NCBI GenBank assembly: GCA_024635795.1
Contig: JAGXIH010000017.1
Coordinates: forward strand, 310,001 to 374,000
Source: Salegentibacter sp.
Lineage (GTDB): Bacteria > Bacteroidota > Bacteroidia > Flavobacteriales > Flavobacteriaceae
Length of the DNA: 64,000 nucleotides
Direction of reading: 5' to 3'
Shown: in pieces, positions 17,656 through 26,304 of the stretch
How positions within the stretch are numbered: the first letter of the stretch is position 1
Layout of the letters: the number at the start of each line of letters is the position of its first letter
The notes under the pieces: generated by a model
What the model was told of the DNA's origin: nothing
The model's input: the letters and a program-made list of their open reading frames with translations, nothing else
Databases searched by the model: none
Translations under genes and position numbers: made by a program

Positions 17656-18393
17656 ATGAAAACATTATATATTATTTTCACCAGCTGTTTTCTACTCAGC
17701 TTCAGTGCGCTGTCTCAAAATCTTATTGAAGCCAATATTGAAAACTGGGAATTCGGCAATGCAAAAATTGGAACACTCGATTTTATTACCGGAGAAACAC
17801 AGGAGTTTGGAAGCATCGACAAAAGCGGAAATATTACCATTAAACTTGAACCTGATTTTCTTCAGAAAATGAAGGAGCAAATGGAGAAAGAACAGGAAAA
17901 AGCGCCAGAAGGCTGGAAGGCGTCCCTAAAAACCGTTTCCAGAACTTTCTCCTGCCTATCTGATGATCTCTCTTTCGAAAACGGCGACACCAATCTAAGC
18001 AGTTTATCCAAACAACTTTTTGTATTTAAAGGTGATAAAGAAATTCTAGGCTTCCTTATGCCCGCTTCAAATGAGGCTATTGCCAATTATTTCTTTTCCT
18101 ATGGTGAGAAAAATACAGATATGGGAAAATATTTGGAGTGGACATACCTTGACGAACCGGCCGTTGTAAATGGTACTTGCAGCACTACTATTTTCGGCCA
18201 AACCGAAAATGAAAGTTATAAGGCTACAAAAAACTATTCCCTGGATTTACAAAAAGGATGGAATTTAATTGAGTATCATATTAAAGAAGTCTTTGAGGAA
18301 TCCACCGGGAAAATTCATCCTAAAACAACAGAGGTTCGACTTATTGAAAATATTCCTTCAGAAATAAACTGGTATTTCTCACCAGAGAAATAA
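17656..18393 (+). CDS. Secreted protein of unknown function
   Basis: 245 residues from the ATG at 17656, which begins a signal peptide ending FSALSQ. An upstream in-frame GTG at 17635 or earlier would add residues in front of the signal. The mature part is a mixed alpha/beta protein with an acidic/lysine helix (LQKMKEQMEKEQEKAPEGW) and two cysteines. No family recognised. It shares with the first gene of this run an exported state and a Lys/Glu helix, which suggests related roles. Confidence 0.65.
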   Translation: MKTLYIIFTSCFLLSFSALSQNLIEANIENWEFGNAKIGTLDFITGETQEFGSIDKSGNITIKLEPDFLQKMKEQMEKEQEKAPEGWKASLKTVSRTFSCLSDDLSFENGDTNLSSLSKQLFVFKGDKEILGFLMPASNEAIANYFFSYGEKNTDMGKYLEWTYLDEPAVVNGTCSTTIFGQTENESYKATKNYSLDLQKGWNLIEYHIKEVFEESTGKIHPKTTEVRLIENIPSEINWYFSPEK

Positions 18394-18562
18394 TACAACA
18401 TTTTTTATTAATCCCCGATAAGGGAAACTAGGGAAATTATTTGGGGTTTTAACATTTGTTTTATTACCCACTTTTCAACATTCTTAATTTAATTGCATCG
18501 ATACAACTGCTATAATGGGAGTTCCAATCTGCTTAAAATTAACTTTTTGTGTTGAAAACTTT

Positions 18563-18579
18563 GTTGACAACGTTTAAAC
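18563..18579. promoter_or_regulatory. Adjacent short palindromes upstream of the R2-like gene
   Basis: GTTG-A-CAAC (18563-18571) directly abuts GTTTAAAC (18572-18579). A related GTTCACAAC/GTTGTGAAC pair forms the arms of the larger inverted repeat at 18614-18652. The recurrence of a GTTnACAAC word within 90 bases before the start suggests an operator. Confidence 0.35.
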
Positions 18580-18613
18580 TTTACTTAGCTGATTTTCAAA
18601 ACATTTTATCATA

Positions 18614-18652
18614 TTTGTTGTGAACCTAAGAACCAAAAAGGTTCACAACAAA
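18614..18652 (+). promoter_or_regulatory. 14-bp perfect inverted repeat just before the R2-like start codon
   Basis: TTTGTTGTGAACCT (18614-18627) and AGGTTCACAACAAA (18639-18652) are exact complements separated by 11 bases, and the second arm ends four bases before the ATG at 18657. It can act as an operator or, if transcribed, fold into a hairpin that hides the translation start. There is no T run after it, so it is not an ordinary terminator. Confidence 0.6.
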
Positions 18653-18656
18653 AAAT

Positions 18657-19604
18657 ATGTCAAAACCCCTACAGGAAACCACATTGAAAGACGATAAAAA
18701 TCGTTTCATCATTTTCCCTGTTAAACATAACGATATTTGGGATTGGTATAAAAAAATGGAGTCCCGTTTCTGGACAACCCATACCGATATTGCCGACCAT
18801 AAACTGGAAATAAAAGACCAAAAGTTAAACACCAACGAGGTCCATTTCCTTAGAAATCTAATGGCCTTCCTGGCCGGTTCCCAAAACTTATCAACCCAGA
18901 ATATTACCCGAAAACTTAACGGAGATATACCGGAAGCAAACTTTTGTTTTGATTTCCAGACAGTTTCAGAAAATGTTCACCTGGCAAGCTTTTCAATGCT
19001 AACCCGCGCATTCCTAAACCGTCCAAAAACTGAAGAGCGGCTTTTTTCTGAAATTAATCCGCAGCTTAAAATTGTTGAAAATCGCATCAAAAAATGGACA
19101 AGTTCAGGTTCTCTGGCTGAAGCCCTGGTTGCTTCAGCTGCCTTGAATGCAATTTTCTTTCCGGCAGCACTTTCTTCTCTTTTATGGCTTAAAAAACGTA
19201 AAGATCTTTCAGGATTGAACTATTATTGTGAACTCATTTCACGTGATAAAGCCTATCACCGTGACCTTGCAATAAATTTCTATTCAGAAAAGATCAAAAA
19301 AAATATTTCTTCTGAAAAAATAAGGGAGATCATCCTGGAAACAGAAAAATTAATCGGGGATTTCCTCTTAGAAAGTTTACCGGTTAATCTAATAGGGATG
19401 CCCGTTGAACATATGGAGCAATACCTAAAATTGCTTAGCGATAATCTTTTTGAAAAATTAGATTGTACAAATAGTATAGAAGAAACTCCTGCTCAAACAA
19501 ACAAACGCCTAAGCCTGGCCGAACAACGTGTAGGCAAGTTCCAACAGGCAGGACGAAAAATAGATGACGATTCTGATAAAATCAGTTTTAGAACTGATTT
19601 GTAA
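18657..19604 (+). CDS. Ribonucleotide reductase R2-like protein lacking catalytic residues
   Basis: 315 residues, clearly homologous to class Ia NrdB (DIWDWYKKME, SENVH, LIGM, ELISRD). Aligned by motif and by spacing to E. coli R2: ligand Asp84 is Ile45 here, Glu115 is Glu105, His118 is His108, radical Tyr122 is Phe112, Glu204 is Asn164 (AALNAIFF), Glu238 is Lys198 (RDKAYH) and His241 is His201. The radical-transfer tyrosine near the C-terminus (EYQKAG in relatives) is Phe295 (KFQQAG). Yet the end KISFRTDL still resembles the flavobacterial R1-docking tail. It therefore should not form a di-iron tyrosyl radical; a regulatory or decoy role on R1 is inferred. No nrdA lies nearby. Confidence 0.85.
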   Translation: MSKPLQETTLKDDKNRFIIFPVKHNDIWDWYKKMESRFWTTHTDIADHKLEIKDQKLNTNEVHFLRNLMAFLAGSQNLSTQNITRKLNGDIPEANFCFDFQTVSENVHLASFSMLTRAFLNRPKTEERLFSEINPQLKIVENRIKKWTSSGSLAEALVASAALNAIFFPAALSSLLWLKKRKDLSGLNYYCELISRDKAYHRDLAINFYSEKIKKNISSEKIREIILETEKLIGDFLLESLPVNLIGMPVEHMEQYLKLLSDNLFEKLDCTNSIEETPAQTNKRLSLAEQRVGKFQQAGRKIDDDSDKISFRTDL

Positions 19605-19606
19605 AG

Positions 19607-19648
19607 CCTCAAAAACGCTACGACCCCCAACGTAGCGTTTTTTGAGCT
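19607..19648 (+). terminator. Strong intrinsic terminator
   Basis: Arms around AAAAACGCTACG and CGTAGCGTTTTT (19611-19622 and 19631-19642), extended by CTC/GAG, close an eight-base loop and are followed by T-rich sequence. It ends the R2-like transcript and separates it from dgt. Confidence 0.88.
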
Positions 19649-19809
19649 TTTATTAAAACACCCCCGGTTTTTATTTTAATCAGAGCATTTCCCTAACCTC
19701 ATACCTTTCAAAACAATCGAAAATAAGAACTAATTCCCGCTCCGGAAGTCTTTGGAATTATTATTTTTGACCTGACTGTGCAACCTACGCAACCCAAATA
19801 CCAACACAA

Positions 19810-21159
19810 ATGATGAACTGGGAACAACTTCTCTCCTTAAAACGTTTTGGAGACACCAATAAACGCCTTAGAAAAGAACAAAATGAAACCCGGCTGGGCT
19901 TCGAGGTAGATTATGATCGTATAATCTTCTCTTCTGCTTTTAGGAGCTTACAGGATAAAACCCAGGTTATCCCCCTTTCCAAAACCGATTTTGTTCATAC
20001 CCGACTTACTCACAGCCTGGAAGTTTCGGTGGTAGGTCGTTCCCTGGGGCGCCTGGCCGGACAGAAAATCCTGGAGAAGCACCCGCATCTGGAAACAATA
20101 CACGGGTATCGCATGAATGATTTTGGTGCTATCGTAGCGGCGGCGGCATTGGCGCATGATATCGGAAATCCGCCTTTTGGACATTCTGGAGAAAAAGCCA
20201 TTGGTGAATATTTTAGTCATGGTAAAGGGAAGCGCTTTAAAGCACAACTTTCAGAGAAAGAATATCGAGATTTGGTAAAATTTGAAGGGAATGCCAATGG
20301 TTTTAAAATTCTAACCGAAACCAGACCGGGAATTCCTGGCGGGCTCCGGCTTTCTTATGCAACTCTGGGAGCCTTCACCAAATATCCTAAAGAGTCCCTT
20401 CCGCATAAACCCACATCTAATATTGCCGATAAGAAGTTTGGTTTTTTCCAGTTGCAATGCGACAGCTTTCAGGAGGTGGTCAAGGAATTAGGTCTAATTC
20501 AAACAGGGAAAAATGGAAATTTGGGTTATGCGAGACATCCATTGGCATTTTTGGTAGAAGCGGCCGATGATATTTGCTATACCATCATCGATTTTGAGGA
20601 CGGCATCAATTTAGGGCTCATAGATGAAGACTATGCACTGGAGTACCTTATAAAATTAGTTAAGAACAATATTAACACCCAGAAATACAATACACTCCAA
20701 AATACATCAGACAGGCTTGCCTATTTACGGGCACTGGCAATAAACACTCTTATCTCTGAAGCTGTAGAGACCTTTTTGCAAAATGAAGAGGCTATCCTGG
20801 AAGGAAATTTCCACCATGCTTTATTTGATAAAAGCGGTTATGAAGCCCAGATCAAAGACATCATAAAAATAAGCATCGAGCGCATTTACCAGAGCGAAGA
20901 GGTGATCAACAAAGAAATCGCCGGCTATAAGATGCTCTCATATCTTCTGGACACATATACCAAAGCTTTATTACCGACACAGGAGGAAGAGAGTTCTAAT
21001 TTCAACAAACTCGTATTAAAATCGGTGCCTAAACTTCAGCATCTGCAGGATGAAACCTCGGTATATAAAGTCCTAATGGAAATATGTTCCTATACCGCAT
21101 CCCTTACCGACGGATTAACCGTGGCCTCTTTTGAAAGATATAAAGGTTTAAGTTTATAG
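19810..21159 (+). CDS. dgt: Deoxyguanosinetriphosphate triphosphohydrolase (dGTPase)
   Basis: 449 residues with the HD-domain signature of the family: HTRLTHSLEV (His63, His68), then AHDIGNPPFGHSGE (His116-Asp117) and a later LVEAADDICY. These coordinate the metal for hydrolysis of dNTP to deoxynucleoside plus triphosphate. The length fits type-1/2 dGTPases. Two ATGs in a row (19810 and 19813) are equally likely starts. TATTTTTG at 19762-19769 may be the -7 element. Its position after the R2-like gene places two dNTP-pool proteins side by side, although each seems to have its own transcript. Confidence 0.93.
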   Translation: MMNWEQLLSLKRFGDTNKRLRKEQNETRLGFEVDYDRIIFSSAFRSLQDKTQVIPLSKTDFVHTRLTHSLEVSVVGRSLGRLAGQKILEKHPHLETIHGYRMNDFGAIVAAAALAHDIGNPPFGHSGEKAIGEYFSHGKGKRFKAQLSEKEYRDLVKFEGNANGFKILTETRPGIPGGLRLSYATLGAFTKYPKESLPHKPTSNIADKKFGFFQLQCDSFQEVVKELGLIQTGKNGNLGYARHPLAFLVEAADDICYTIIDFEDGINLGLIDEDYALEYLIKLVKNNINTQKYNTLQNTSDRLAYLRALAINTLISEAVETFLQNEEAILEGNFHHALFDKSGYEAQIKDIIKISIERIYQSEEVINKEIAGYKMLSYLLDTYTKALLPTQEEESSNFNKLVLKSVPKLQHLQDETSVYKVLMEICSYTASLTDGLTVASFERYKGLSL

Positions 21160-21161
21160 CA

Positions 21162-22205
21162 TTAAAATTCATAGGTAAAACCAACCCCAAGCAACTGTTT
21201 GAACTGCACCCGGGGACCAAAGGTCTCCAGGTTACCATCGCCGTTGGTGTCTTCTTTATATTTCACATCGTCGTCATACCTCAATTGCGTTCCTATGCTG
21301 GCTCTTATAAAATGATTAACCTTTAGGTCTGCATTTATTTCCCAGTCTACATCGACATTCCCAAATTTATTGAGATAGTCTGAATAAAGACTTATCCGAT
21401 TATCTATTTTAACATTTGTAAAAATCTCTTTGGCGAAGTTACTCGTTACTAAAAAACCTATTTCTGTTCTAACGCTTTCCCCTTCCTCAATTAAATTTCC
21501 CAAGTCATCATATTGGGCTCTCTGGACTCCGAACATCCCTTCATTGGCAAGACGCTGGTCGAGTACGAAGGTAGATTTCTGGGTTAAGGGAGAAATATAA
21601 ACATCCAGGGATTCATCGTGGCTGGAATATTGGCTACCAACCCCCACAAAGAGATATCCCGGAGCCATAAATTTCGAAATAGGCCTATGGGTTTCAGGAT
21701 ATTTATACCCATTAGCAATTTGAGTATTAAAAGTGAACTTAGCCGAATAATACCAATTGGAGATGGAATCCTTTCGGTAACCAAAGGAAGAATTAAACCG
21801 AAATTCATCATCAGTCTTTCGCACCTCTCGGCCTTCCTGGGCGTTTAATCCATATTTAAAAGAAACGACGTTCTTCCAGGAAAGCAATTGTTTTTTGTAG
21901 TTTCGTTCAAAGTTTCCGTGAAGAAGTGCGGCTATGGAATTATTTCCCCCTGCGTTCCAGTTTATAAACGCGACTTCATTAAGGTTTAATCCAACTGCAT
22001 TCTTTTCGGTCCAGAAAACAATCAATGGAGGATCAAGCGCTATGGTATCCAAAACAACCGATAGCATATCCTGAACCGGGGCAGGTTTTACAACTTTTAT
22101 AGTATCAGATGGTTTTATGGTATCTGGAATTGTTTGATAAAACGAAAGGGCAGAAGCATTTAGCGCAAAAAGACACGCTAAAAAGCTCAGGAATAGGATT
22201 TTCAT
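21162..22205 (-). CDS. DUF3078-family secreted protein
   Basis: 347 residues with a signal peptide (ALNASALS). The body matches DUF3078: WTEKNAVGLNLNEVAFINWNAGGNNSI-type start, followed by many aromatic strands and a terminal GVGFTYEF typical of a beta-barrel. It contains a NDGNGDG-like acidic loop (EDTNGDGNLET) that could bind calcium. Such proteins are found throughout Bacteroidota and their function is unknown. The stop codon lies two bases from the convergent dgt stop. A five-copy 9-bp tandem repeat fills the space between its ATG and the dxs stop. Confidence 0.8.
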   Translation of the reverse strand: MKILFLSFLACLFALNASALSFYQTIPDTIKPSDTIKVVKPAPVQDMLSVVLDTIALDPPLIVFWTEKNAVGLNLNEVAFINWNAGGNNSIAALLHGNFERNYKKQLLSWKNVVSFKYGLNAQEGREVRKTDDEFRFNSSFGYRKDSISNWYYSAKFTFNTQIANGYKYPETHRPISKFMAPGYLFVGVGSQYSSHDESLDVYISPLTQKSTFVLDQRLANEGMFGVQRAQYDDLGNLIEEGESVRTEIGFLVTSNFAKEIFTNVKIDNRISLYSDYLNKFGNVDVDWEINADLKVNHFIRASIGTQLRYDDDVKYKEDTNGDGNLETFGPRVQFKQLLGVGFTYEF

Positions 22206-22250
22206 TGGATAATTTGGATTCTTCGGATTATTCGGATTATTCGGATTTGC
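22206..22250. repeat. Five tandem 9-bp repeats in the DUF3078 leader
   Basis: On the plus strand the units are TGGATAATT, TGGATTCTT, CGGATTATT, CGGATTATT and CGGATTTGC, starting immediately next to the start codon at 22205. The central two are identical and the outer ones are degenerate. On the minus strand they form nearly the whole 5' leader, since a -7 element lies just upstream. Confidence 0.75.
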
Positions 22251-22257
22251 AAAAATA
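22250..22257 (-). promoter_or_regulatory. Putative -7 element for the DUF3078 gene
   Basis: TATTTTTG on the minus strand (22257-22250) matches TAnnTTTG and abuts the 9-bp repeat array. No TTTG with good spacing is seen in the dxs 3' end, so the call is tentative. Confidence 0.35.
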
Positions 22258-22263
22258 AAAAAA

Positions 22264-24042
22264 TCAGAGCTGAGATAAAATCACCTCACGTATATTTTCA
22301 ACGTTAATTCCGCACATTTCTTGTAATTCATCTACACTTCCGTGTTCAATAAATTTATCCGGAACACCTAAACATTTGATCTTTAGATGATAATCATTTT
22401 CAGTAGCAAATTCCAGGACTGCACTTCCAAAGCCACCTTTAATAATTCCGTCTTCCACGGTAATAATACTTTTGTATTTCTGGCAAATCCTATGCAGTAG
22501 CGTCTCGTCCAAAGGTTTCACAAAAAGCATATCAAAATGCCCGATTTTATCTTTATGCTCAGCCTTTATATCTGCTATAGCCAGCTTTGAATTTTCGGTC
22601 ATATTCCCAATACTTAGAACTGCGACTTCACTGCCTTCTTTCAGGCACCTTCCTTTCCCGATCTCTACTTCTTCAAAAGGTTGCTGCCAGTCTGTTATCT
22701 GCCCCCTTCCGCGTGGATATCGAATAACGAGAGGAGAATCAAGTGCTAACTGGGCGGTATAAAGCAGGTTTCTAAGATCAATTTCATTGGCCGGTGCTGC
22801 AATACTCAGGTTGGGAATACTGCGAAGATAAGCGATATCAAATACCCCGTGGTGGGTCGCACCATCTTCGCCTACCAGTCCCGCACGATCAAGACAGAAA
22901 ATTACCGGGAGATTCTGTATTGCAACATCGTGGATAACCTGATCATAAGCTCTTTGAAGAAAAGTGGAATAGATCGCGCAGAAAACCCGGAATCCCCTGG
23001 TTGCCATTCCAGCGGCAAGGGTTACTGCATGTTGTTCAGCAATACCAACGTCAAAAGCCCGATCTGGAAAGGCCTGCATCATATATTTAAGGGAGCTACC
23101 CGTGGGCATTGCCGGGGTGATTCCTATGATTTTATCATTTTTTTCAGCAAGTTCTACCAAACTTAGTCCAAAGACATCCTGGTATTTTAAAGGTAAATTT
23201 TCGGTGGCCTTAGGGAGGAGCTCCCCGGTTTCAGGTTTAAATTTACCCGGAGCATGGTATTTCACCTGGTCTTCCTCAGCCTTTTTTAATCCTTTTCCTT
23301 TTGTGGTGACTACATGAAGGAATCTTGGGCCATCTATCTTCTGAAGCTTACTTAGAATTTTAATTAACCCAGTAATATCGTGACCATCCACCGGACCAAA
23401 ATATCTGAAATTAAGTGCTTCAATTATATTGTCTTGTTTGGGTTTATAACCTACTCTGGCTTTGGTAAGATATTGCTTTAAAGCTCCCACACTGGGATCG
23501 ATCCCTATCGCATTATCATTGAGGATAACCAGCAAATTAGCATCGGTCACACCAGCGTGATTAAGGCCTTCAAAGGCCATTCCACTTGCTATGGAAGCAT
23601 CTCCCACCACGGCAATATGTTGTTTTTCTTTTTTCCCCTCAAGGTTTGAGGCAATAGCCATTCCCAGTGCCGCTGAAATTGCGGTGGAAGAATGCCCCGT
23701 TCCAAAAGTATCGTAAATGCTTTCTGAGCGCTTAGGAAAACCACTGATACCGCCTAACTGGCGGTTGGTATGGAACTGCTCTCTACGCCCTGTAAGAATT
23801 TTATGGCCGTAAGCCTGATGACCTACATCCCATACCAGCAGGTCGTCCGGCGTATTAAATACATAATGCAGGACAATGGTGAGCTCCACAACGCCAAGGC
23901 TTGCACCTAGGTGACCTTCTTTAGTGGCAACAATATCTATAATGAATTTGCGAAGCTCTGCAGCCAAACTGGAAAGGTCTTCCTGGGGTAGCTTCCGAAG
24001 GTCTTCGGGGCTGTTTATTGTATTTAACAAGGGTGTTGCCAT
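22264..24042 (-). CDS. dxs: 1-deoxy-D-xylulose-5-phosphate synthase
   Basis: 592 residues, the usual length being about 620. It joins pyruvate and glyceraldehyde-3-phosphate to make DXP, the first step of the MEP isoprenoid pathway, using thiamine diphosphate. Visible motifs are GHLGASLGVVELT, VWDVGHQAYGHK, the ThDP site GDASIASGMAFEGLNHAG ... LNDN, and the transketolase C-terminal DRAGLVGEDGATHHG. The N-terminal MATPLLNTINSPEDLRKL is typical, supporting the ATG at 24042. A TAACTTTG element ends five bases before this ATG, so the mRNA may be leaderless. Confidence 0.97.
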   Translation of the reverse strand: MATPLLNTINSPEDLRKLPQEDLSSLAAELRKFIIDIVATKEGHLGASLGVVELTIVLHYVFNTPDDLLVWDVGHQAYGHKILTGRREQFHTNRQLGGISGFPKRSESIYDTFGTGHSSTAISAALGMAIASNLEGKKEKQHIAVVGDASIASGMAFEGLNHAGVTDANLLVILNDNAIGIDPSVGALKQYLTKARVGYKPKQDNIIEALNFRYFGPVDGHDITGLIKILSKLQKIDGPRFLHVVTTKGKGLKKAEEDQVKYHAPGKFKPETGELLPKATENLPLKYQDVFGLSLVELAEKNDKIIGITPAMPTGSSLKYMMQAFPDRAFDVGIAEQHAVTLAAGMATRGFRVFCAIYSTFLQRAYDQVIHDVAIQNLPVIFCLDRAGLVGEDGATHHGVFDIAYLRSIPNLSIAAPANEIDLRNLLYTAQLALDSPLVIRYPRGRGQITDWQQPFEEVEIGKGRCLKEGSEVAVLSIGNMTENSKLAIADIKAEHKDKIGHFDMLFVKPLDETLLHRICQKYKSIITVEDGIIKGGFGSAVLEFATENDYHLKIKCLGVPDKFIEHGSVDELQEMCGINVENIREVILSQL

Positions 24043-24047
24043 GCGTG

Positions 24048-24055
24048 CAAAGTTA
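24048..24055 (-). promoter_or_regulatory. TAnnTTTG element five bases before the dxs start
   Basis: TAACTTTG on the minus strand (24055-24048) is a perfect -7 match and leaves only five bases before ATG, which would put the transcription start at or beside the first codon. Confidence 0.5.
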
Positions 24056-24135
24056 ACTTATGAATTTGTAAATATGGTAAGCATTTTAAATACAAACGCT
24101 CTAATATTTCTATCTTTCGGAAAAATACAGGAATA

Positions 24136-24585
24136 ATGCTCACTCCTTTTGACGATGAATATTTTATGCGGAAAGCCTTAGAAGAGGCCGAAGCCGCTTA
24201 TACAAAAGGGGAAATACCTGTTGGGGTCGTGGTGGTGATCAACGACAGGATAATTGCCCGGGGACACAATCTCACCGAAACCTTAAACGATGTGACCGCC
24301 CATGCCGAAATGCAGGCCATCACTGCTGCAGCTAATTTCCTGGGCGGAAAATACCTAATTGATTGTACGATGTATGTCACCCTAGAGCCTTGCCAAATGT
24401 GTGCCGGGGCCCTCTATTGGAGTCAGTTATCGAAACTGGTTTTCGCCGCCGAAGACCAGCAACGTGGTTACCGTAAAAATGGGGTGAAACTTCATCCTAA
24501 AACTCAAGTACAGCACGGAATCCTTGAAGAGGAAGCTTCAGCCTTGTTAAAGCGTTTCTTTATAGAGAAAAGGAATCTAAACTAA
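24136..24585 (+). CDS. tadA: tRNA-specific adenosine-34 deaminase
   Basis: 149 residues. The zinc-deaminase motifs are HAEMQAI (His56, Glu58) and EPCQMCAGAL (Cys86, Cys89), and the N-terminal FMRKALEEAEAAY helix is characteristic of TadA. The enzyme converts A34 to inosine in tRNA-Arg(ACG), needed to decode CGN codons. Divergent from dxs with a 93-base gap. A TATCTTTC element at about 24110 is one base from the -7 consensus. Confidence 0.94.
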   Translation: MLTPFDDEYFMRKALEEAEAAYTKGEIPVGVVVVINDRIIARGHNLTETLNDVTAHAEMQAITAAANFLGGKYLIDCTMYVTLEPCQMCAGALYWSQLSKLVFAAEDQQRGYRKNGVKLHPKTQVQHGILEEEASALLKRFFIEKRNLN

Positions 24586-24614
24586 AAAGCACCGCCGGGA
24601 GTGGCAGTGCTTTT
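24585..24614. terminator. Terminator between tadA and the sugar transporter
   Basis: Arms AAAAGCAC-GCC and GGC-GTGCTTTT (24585-24614) with T and A runs on both sides; it overlaps the last base of the tadA stop codon and serves both convergent genes. Confidence 0.8.
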
Positions 24615-24631
24615 CAGTTTAAAATTAAAGA

Positions 24632-26035
24632 TTATTCAACTTTTTTCAGTTCATCTGGTATTTCCCACATATCTTCGAGTTCTTCCAACGATTTACCTTT
24701 AGTTTCGGGGATATATTTCATCGTAAAGAATATGATCGCCAGGATAAATACCGAAAAGATAAAGTAAGGTAAAGATCCACTCCAGAAATCGTTGTTGTTC
24801 ACTTCGCTTTCGGCAATGATGGGGAAGGATTGAGAAACCACATAATTAGCTGCCCACTGTGCTGCCACGGCAATAGACATCCCTATAGACCTGATCTTAT
24901 TGGGGAACATTTCTGAAAGCACCACCCATACTACCGGTCCCATAGACATTGCAAAAGCTGCAACAAACATTAGCACCCCAATAAGGGAAACAAGACCAAC
25001 ATTACCGGTCATTAGTGAAACCCCGAGTAGAAGAAATCCAACGATCATCCCTACAGAGCCTATATAAATTAGTGGTTTTCGACCAAAACGGTCTACCGTA
25101 GCCATCGCTACAAAGGTAAAGACGAGATTTACCCCGGCCAGCAAAATTTGCTGGGCCAGCACATCTTCTTTTCCGAAGCCAAGGGCTTTTTCAAAAATAT
25201 CGGCACCATAATAGAGCACTGCATTGATTCCTGTGAATTGTTGTAAAACAGAGAGCACTGTCCCTATAACTATAATAGAAAATATGCCCTTTGCAAAAAT
25301 GTTCACTTTCTTGCTGCCTTCTTCTTTATGCAGAGATTTCTCAATCTCCTGTATTTCAATATTTGCAATTTCTTTTCCGTGAATTTTTGTAAGTACTTCT
25401 AAAGCCTGTGATTTCAGACCTTTTAAGGCCAGCCACCGCGGACTCTTAGGCACAAAGAACAAAAGGATTAGAAATGACAGACTGGGTATAAGCTCAGACC
25501 AGAACATATAACGCCAACCGTTTTCAATATTTTCGGCTTCGGTAGCGGTGCTTCCAATAAAATAGGTTGCAAGAAAGACAACAAAAAAGCCAATTACAAT
25601 TGCCAGTTGATAATAACTAACCAGGGTCCCTCTTATTTTTGCCGGAGCGATCTCTGCGATATAAGTTGGCGCATTCATAGAGGCAAGTCCTATTCCCAAT
25701 CCACCAATAAGCCTGAATACCACCAGAAGCGATACCGACTCCGGAAGGAATTCGGGTAAACCCGAGCCCCAGGCCGACAAAGAAAAGAGGATACTGGAGA
25801 GGATAAGCGAATTCTTTCTACCCATTAAATTACTAATAGGCCCTGCGATAATTGCCCCTACAAAACATCCTAAAAGGGCACTACCAACAACCCAACCTTT
25901 CATGACTGCATCAAGATCGAAATATTGGCTGAAATAATATTGGGAACCATTTATTACTCCGGTATCATAACCGAATAATAATCCTCCCAAGGCTGAAACA
26001 ATCGTGATTAAAATCAGATAAGATTTACTATGCAT
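24632..26035 (-). CDS. Sugar-porter family MFS transporter
   Basis: 467 residues with twelve membrane segments. Signatures of the family are GYDTGVINGS in helix 1, GRKNSL and DRFGRKPL in the 2-3 and 8-9 loops, RLIGGLGIGLASMNAPTYIAE, PKSPRWLALKG after helix 6 and PETKGKSLEELE at the end. These proton symporters (XylE/GalP type) import monosaccharides such as xylose, galactose or glucose. No sugar-catabolic genes adjoin it, so the substrate is not predictable. Upstream of its start a 270-base AT-rich gap separates it from the divergent Omp85 fusion gene. Confidence 0.93.
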   Translation of the reverse strand: MHSKSYLILITIVSALGGLLFGYDTGVINGSQYYFSQYFDLDAVMKGWVVGSALLGCFVGAIIAGPISNLMGRKNSLILSSILFSLSAWGSGLPEFLPESVSLLVVFRLIGGLGIGLASMNAPTYIAEIAPAKIRGTLVSYYQLAIVIGFFVVFLATYFIGSTATEAENIENGWRYMFWSELIPSLSFLILLFFVPKSPRWLALKGLKSQALEVLTKIHGKEIANIEIQEIEKSLHKEEGSKKVNIFAKGIFSIIVIGTVLSVLQQFTGINAVLYYGADIFEKALGFGKEDVLAQQILLAGVNLVFTFVAMATVDRFGRKPLIYIGSVGMIVGFLLLGVSLMTGNVGLVSLIGVLMFVAAFAMSMGPVVWVVLSEMFPNKIRSIGMSIAVAAQWAANYVVSQSFPIIAESEVNNNDFWSGSLPYFIFSVFILAIIFFTMKYIPETKGKSLEELEDMWEIPDELKKVE

Positions 26036-26304
26036 GAGCTTTTTTGTTTAGGGTGGGTGAAGATAAGAATTATCAATTAATTCGCTAGTCTTTCCAGTAA
26101 GGCTTCTTTGTGTTAAGGAATTGTATTTCACTCATTTAAAAAGGTCTTGTTTTCCGAATTATATAAAGTTTCCTGCTTTAATTAAAATTTAAAGATCAAT
26201 ATCTCAAAATGTTATAATCAGTTAAAATTTATGGATTGCAGAAATTTTTTTCTGAAACTTGAAAAATGTTAAAATTGATTCAGATTAATCCGAGCTCCCA
26301 ATCT

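Noticed and set aside
18475-18559. DnaA-box-like words (TTTTCAACA and its complement) suggesting an origin
   Set aside because: Each has a mismatch to TTWTNCACA, they are only two, and no dnaA, dnaN or gyrase gene is near. More likely part of the local GTTnACAAC symmetry.
18657-19604. Ordinary class Ia ribonucleotide reductase beta subunit
   Set aside because: Radical Tyr, three of four carboxylate ligands and the radical-transfer Tyr are replaced, and no alpha subunit adjoins.
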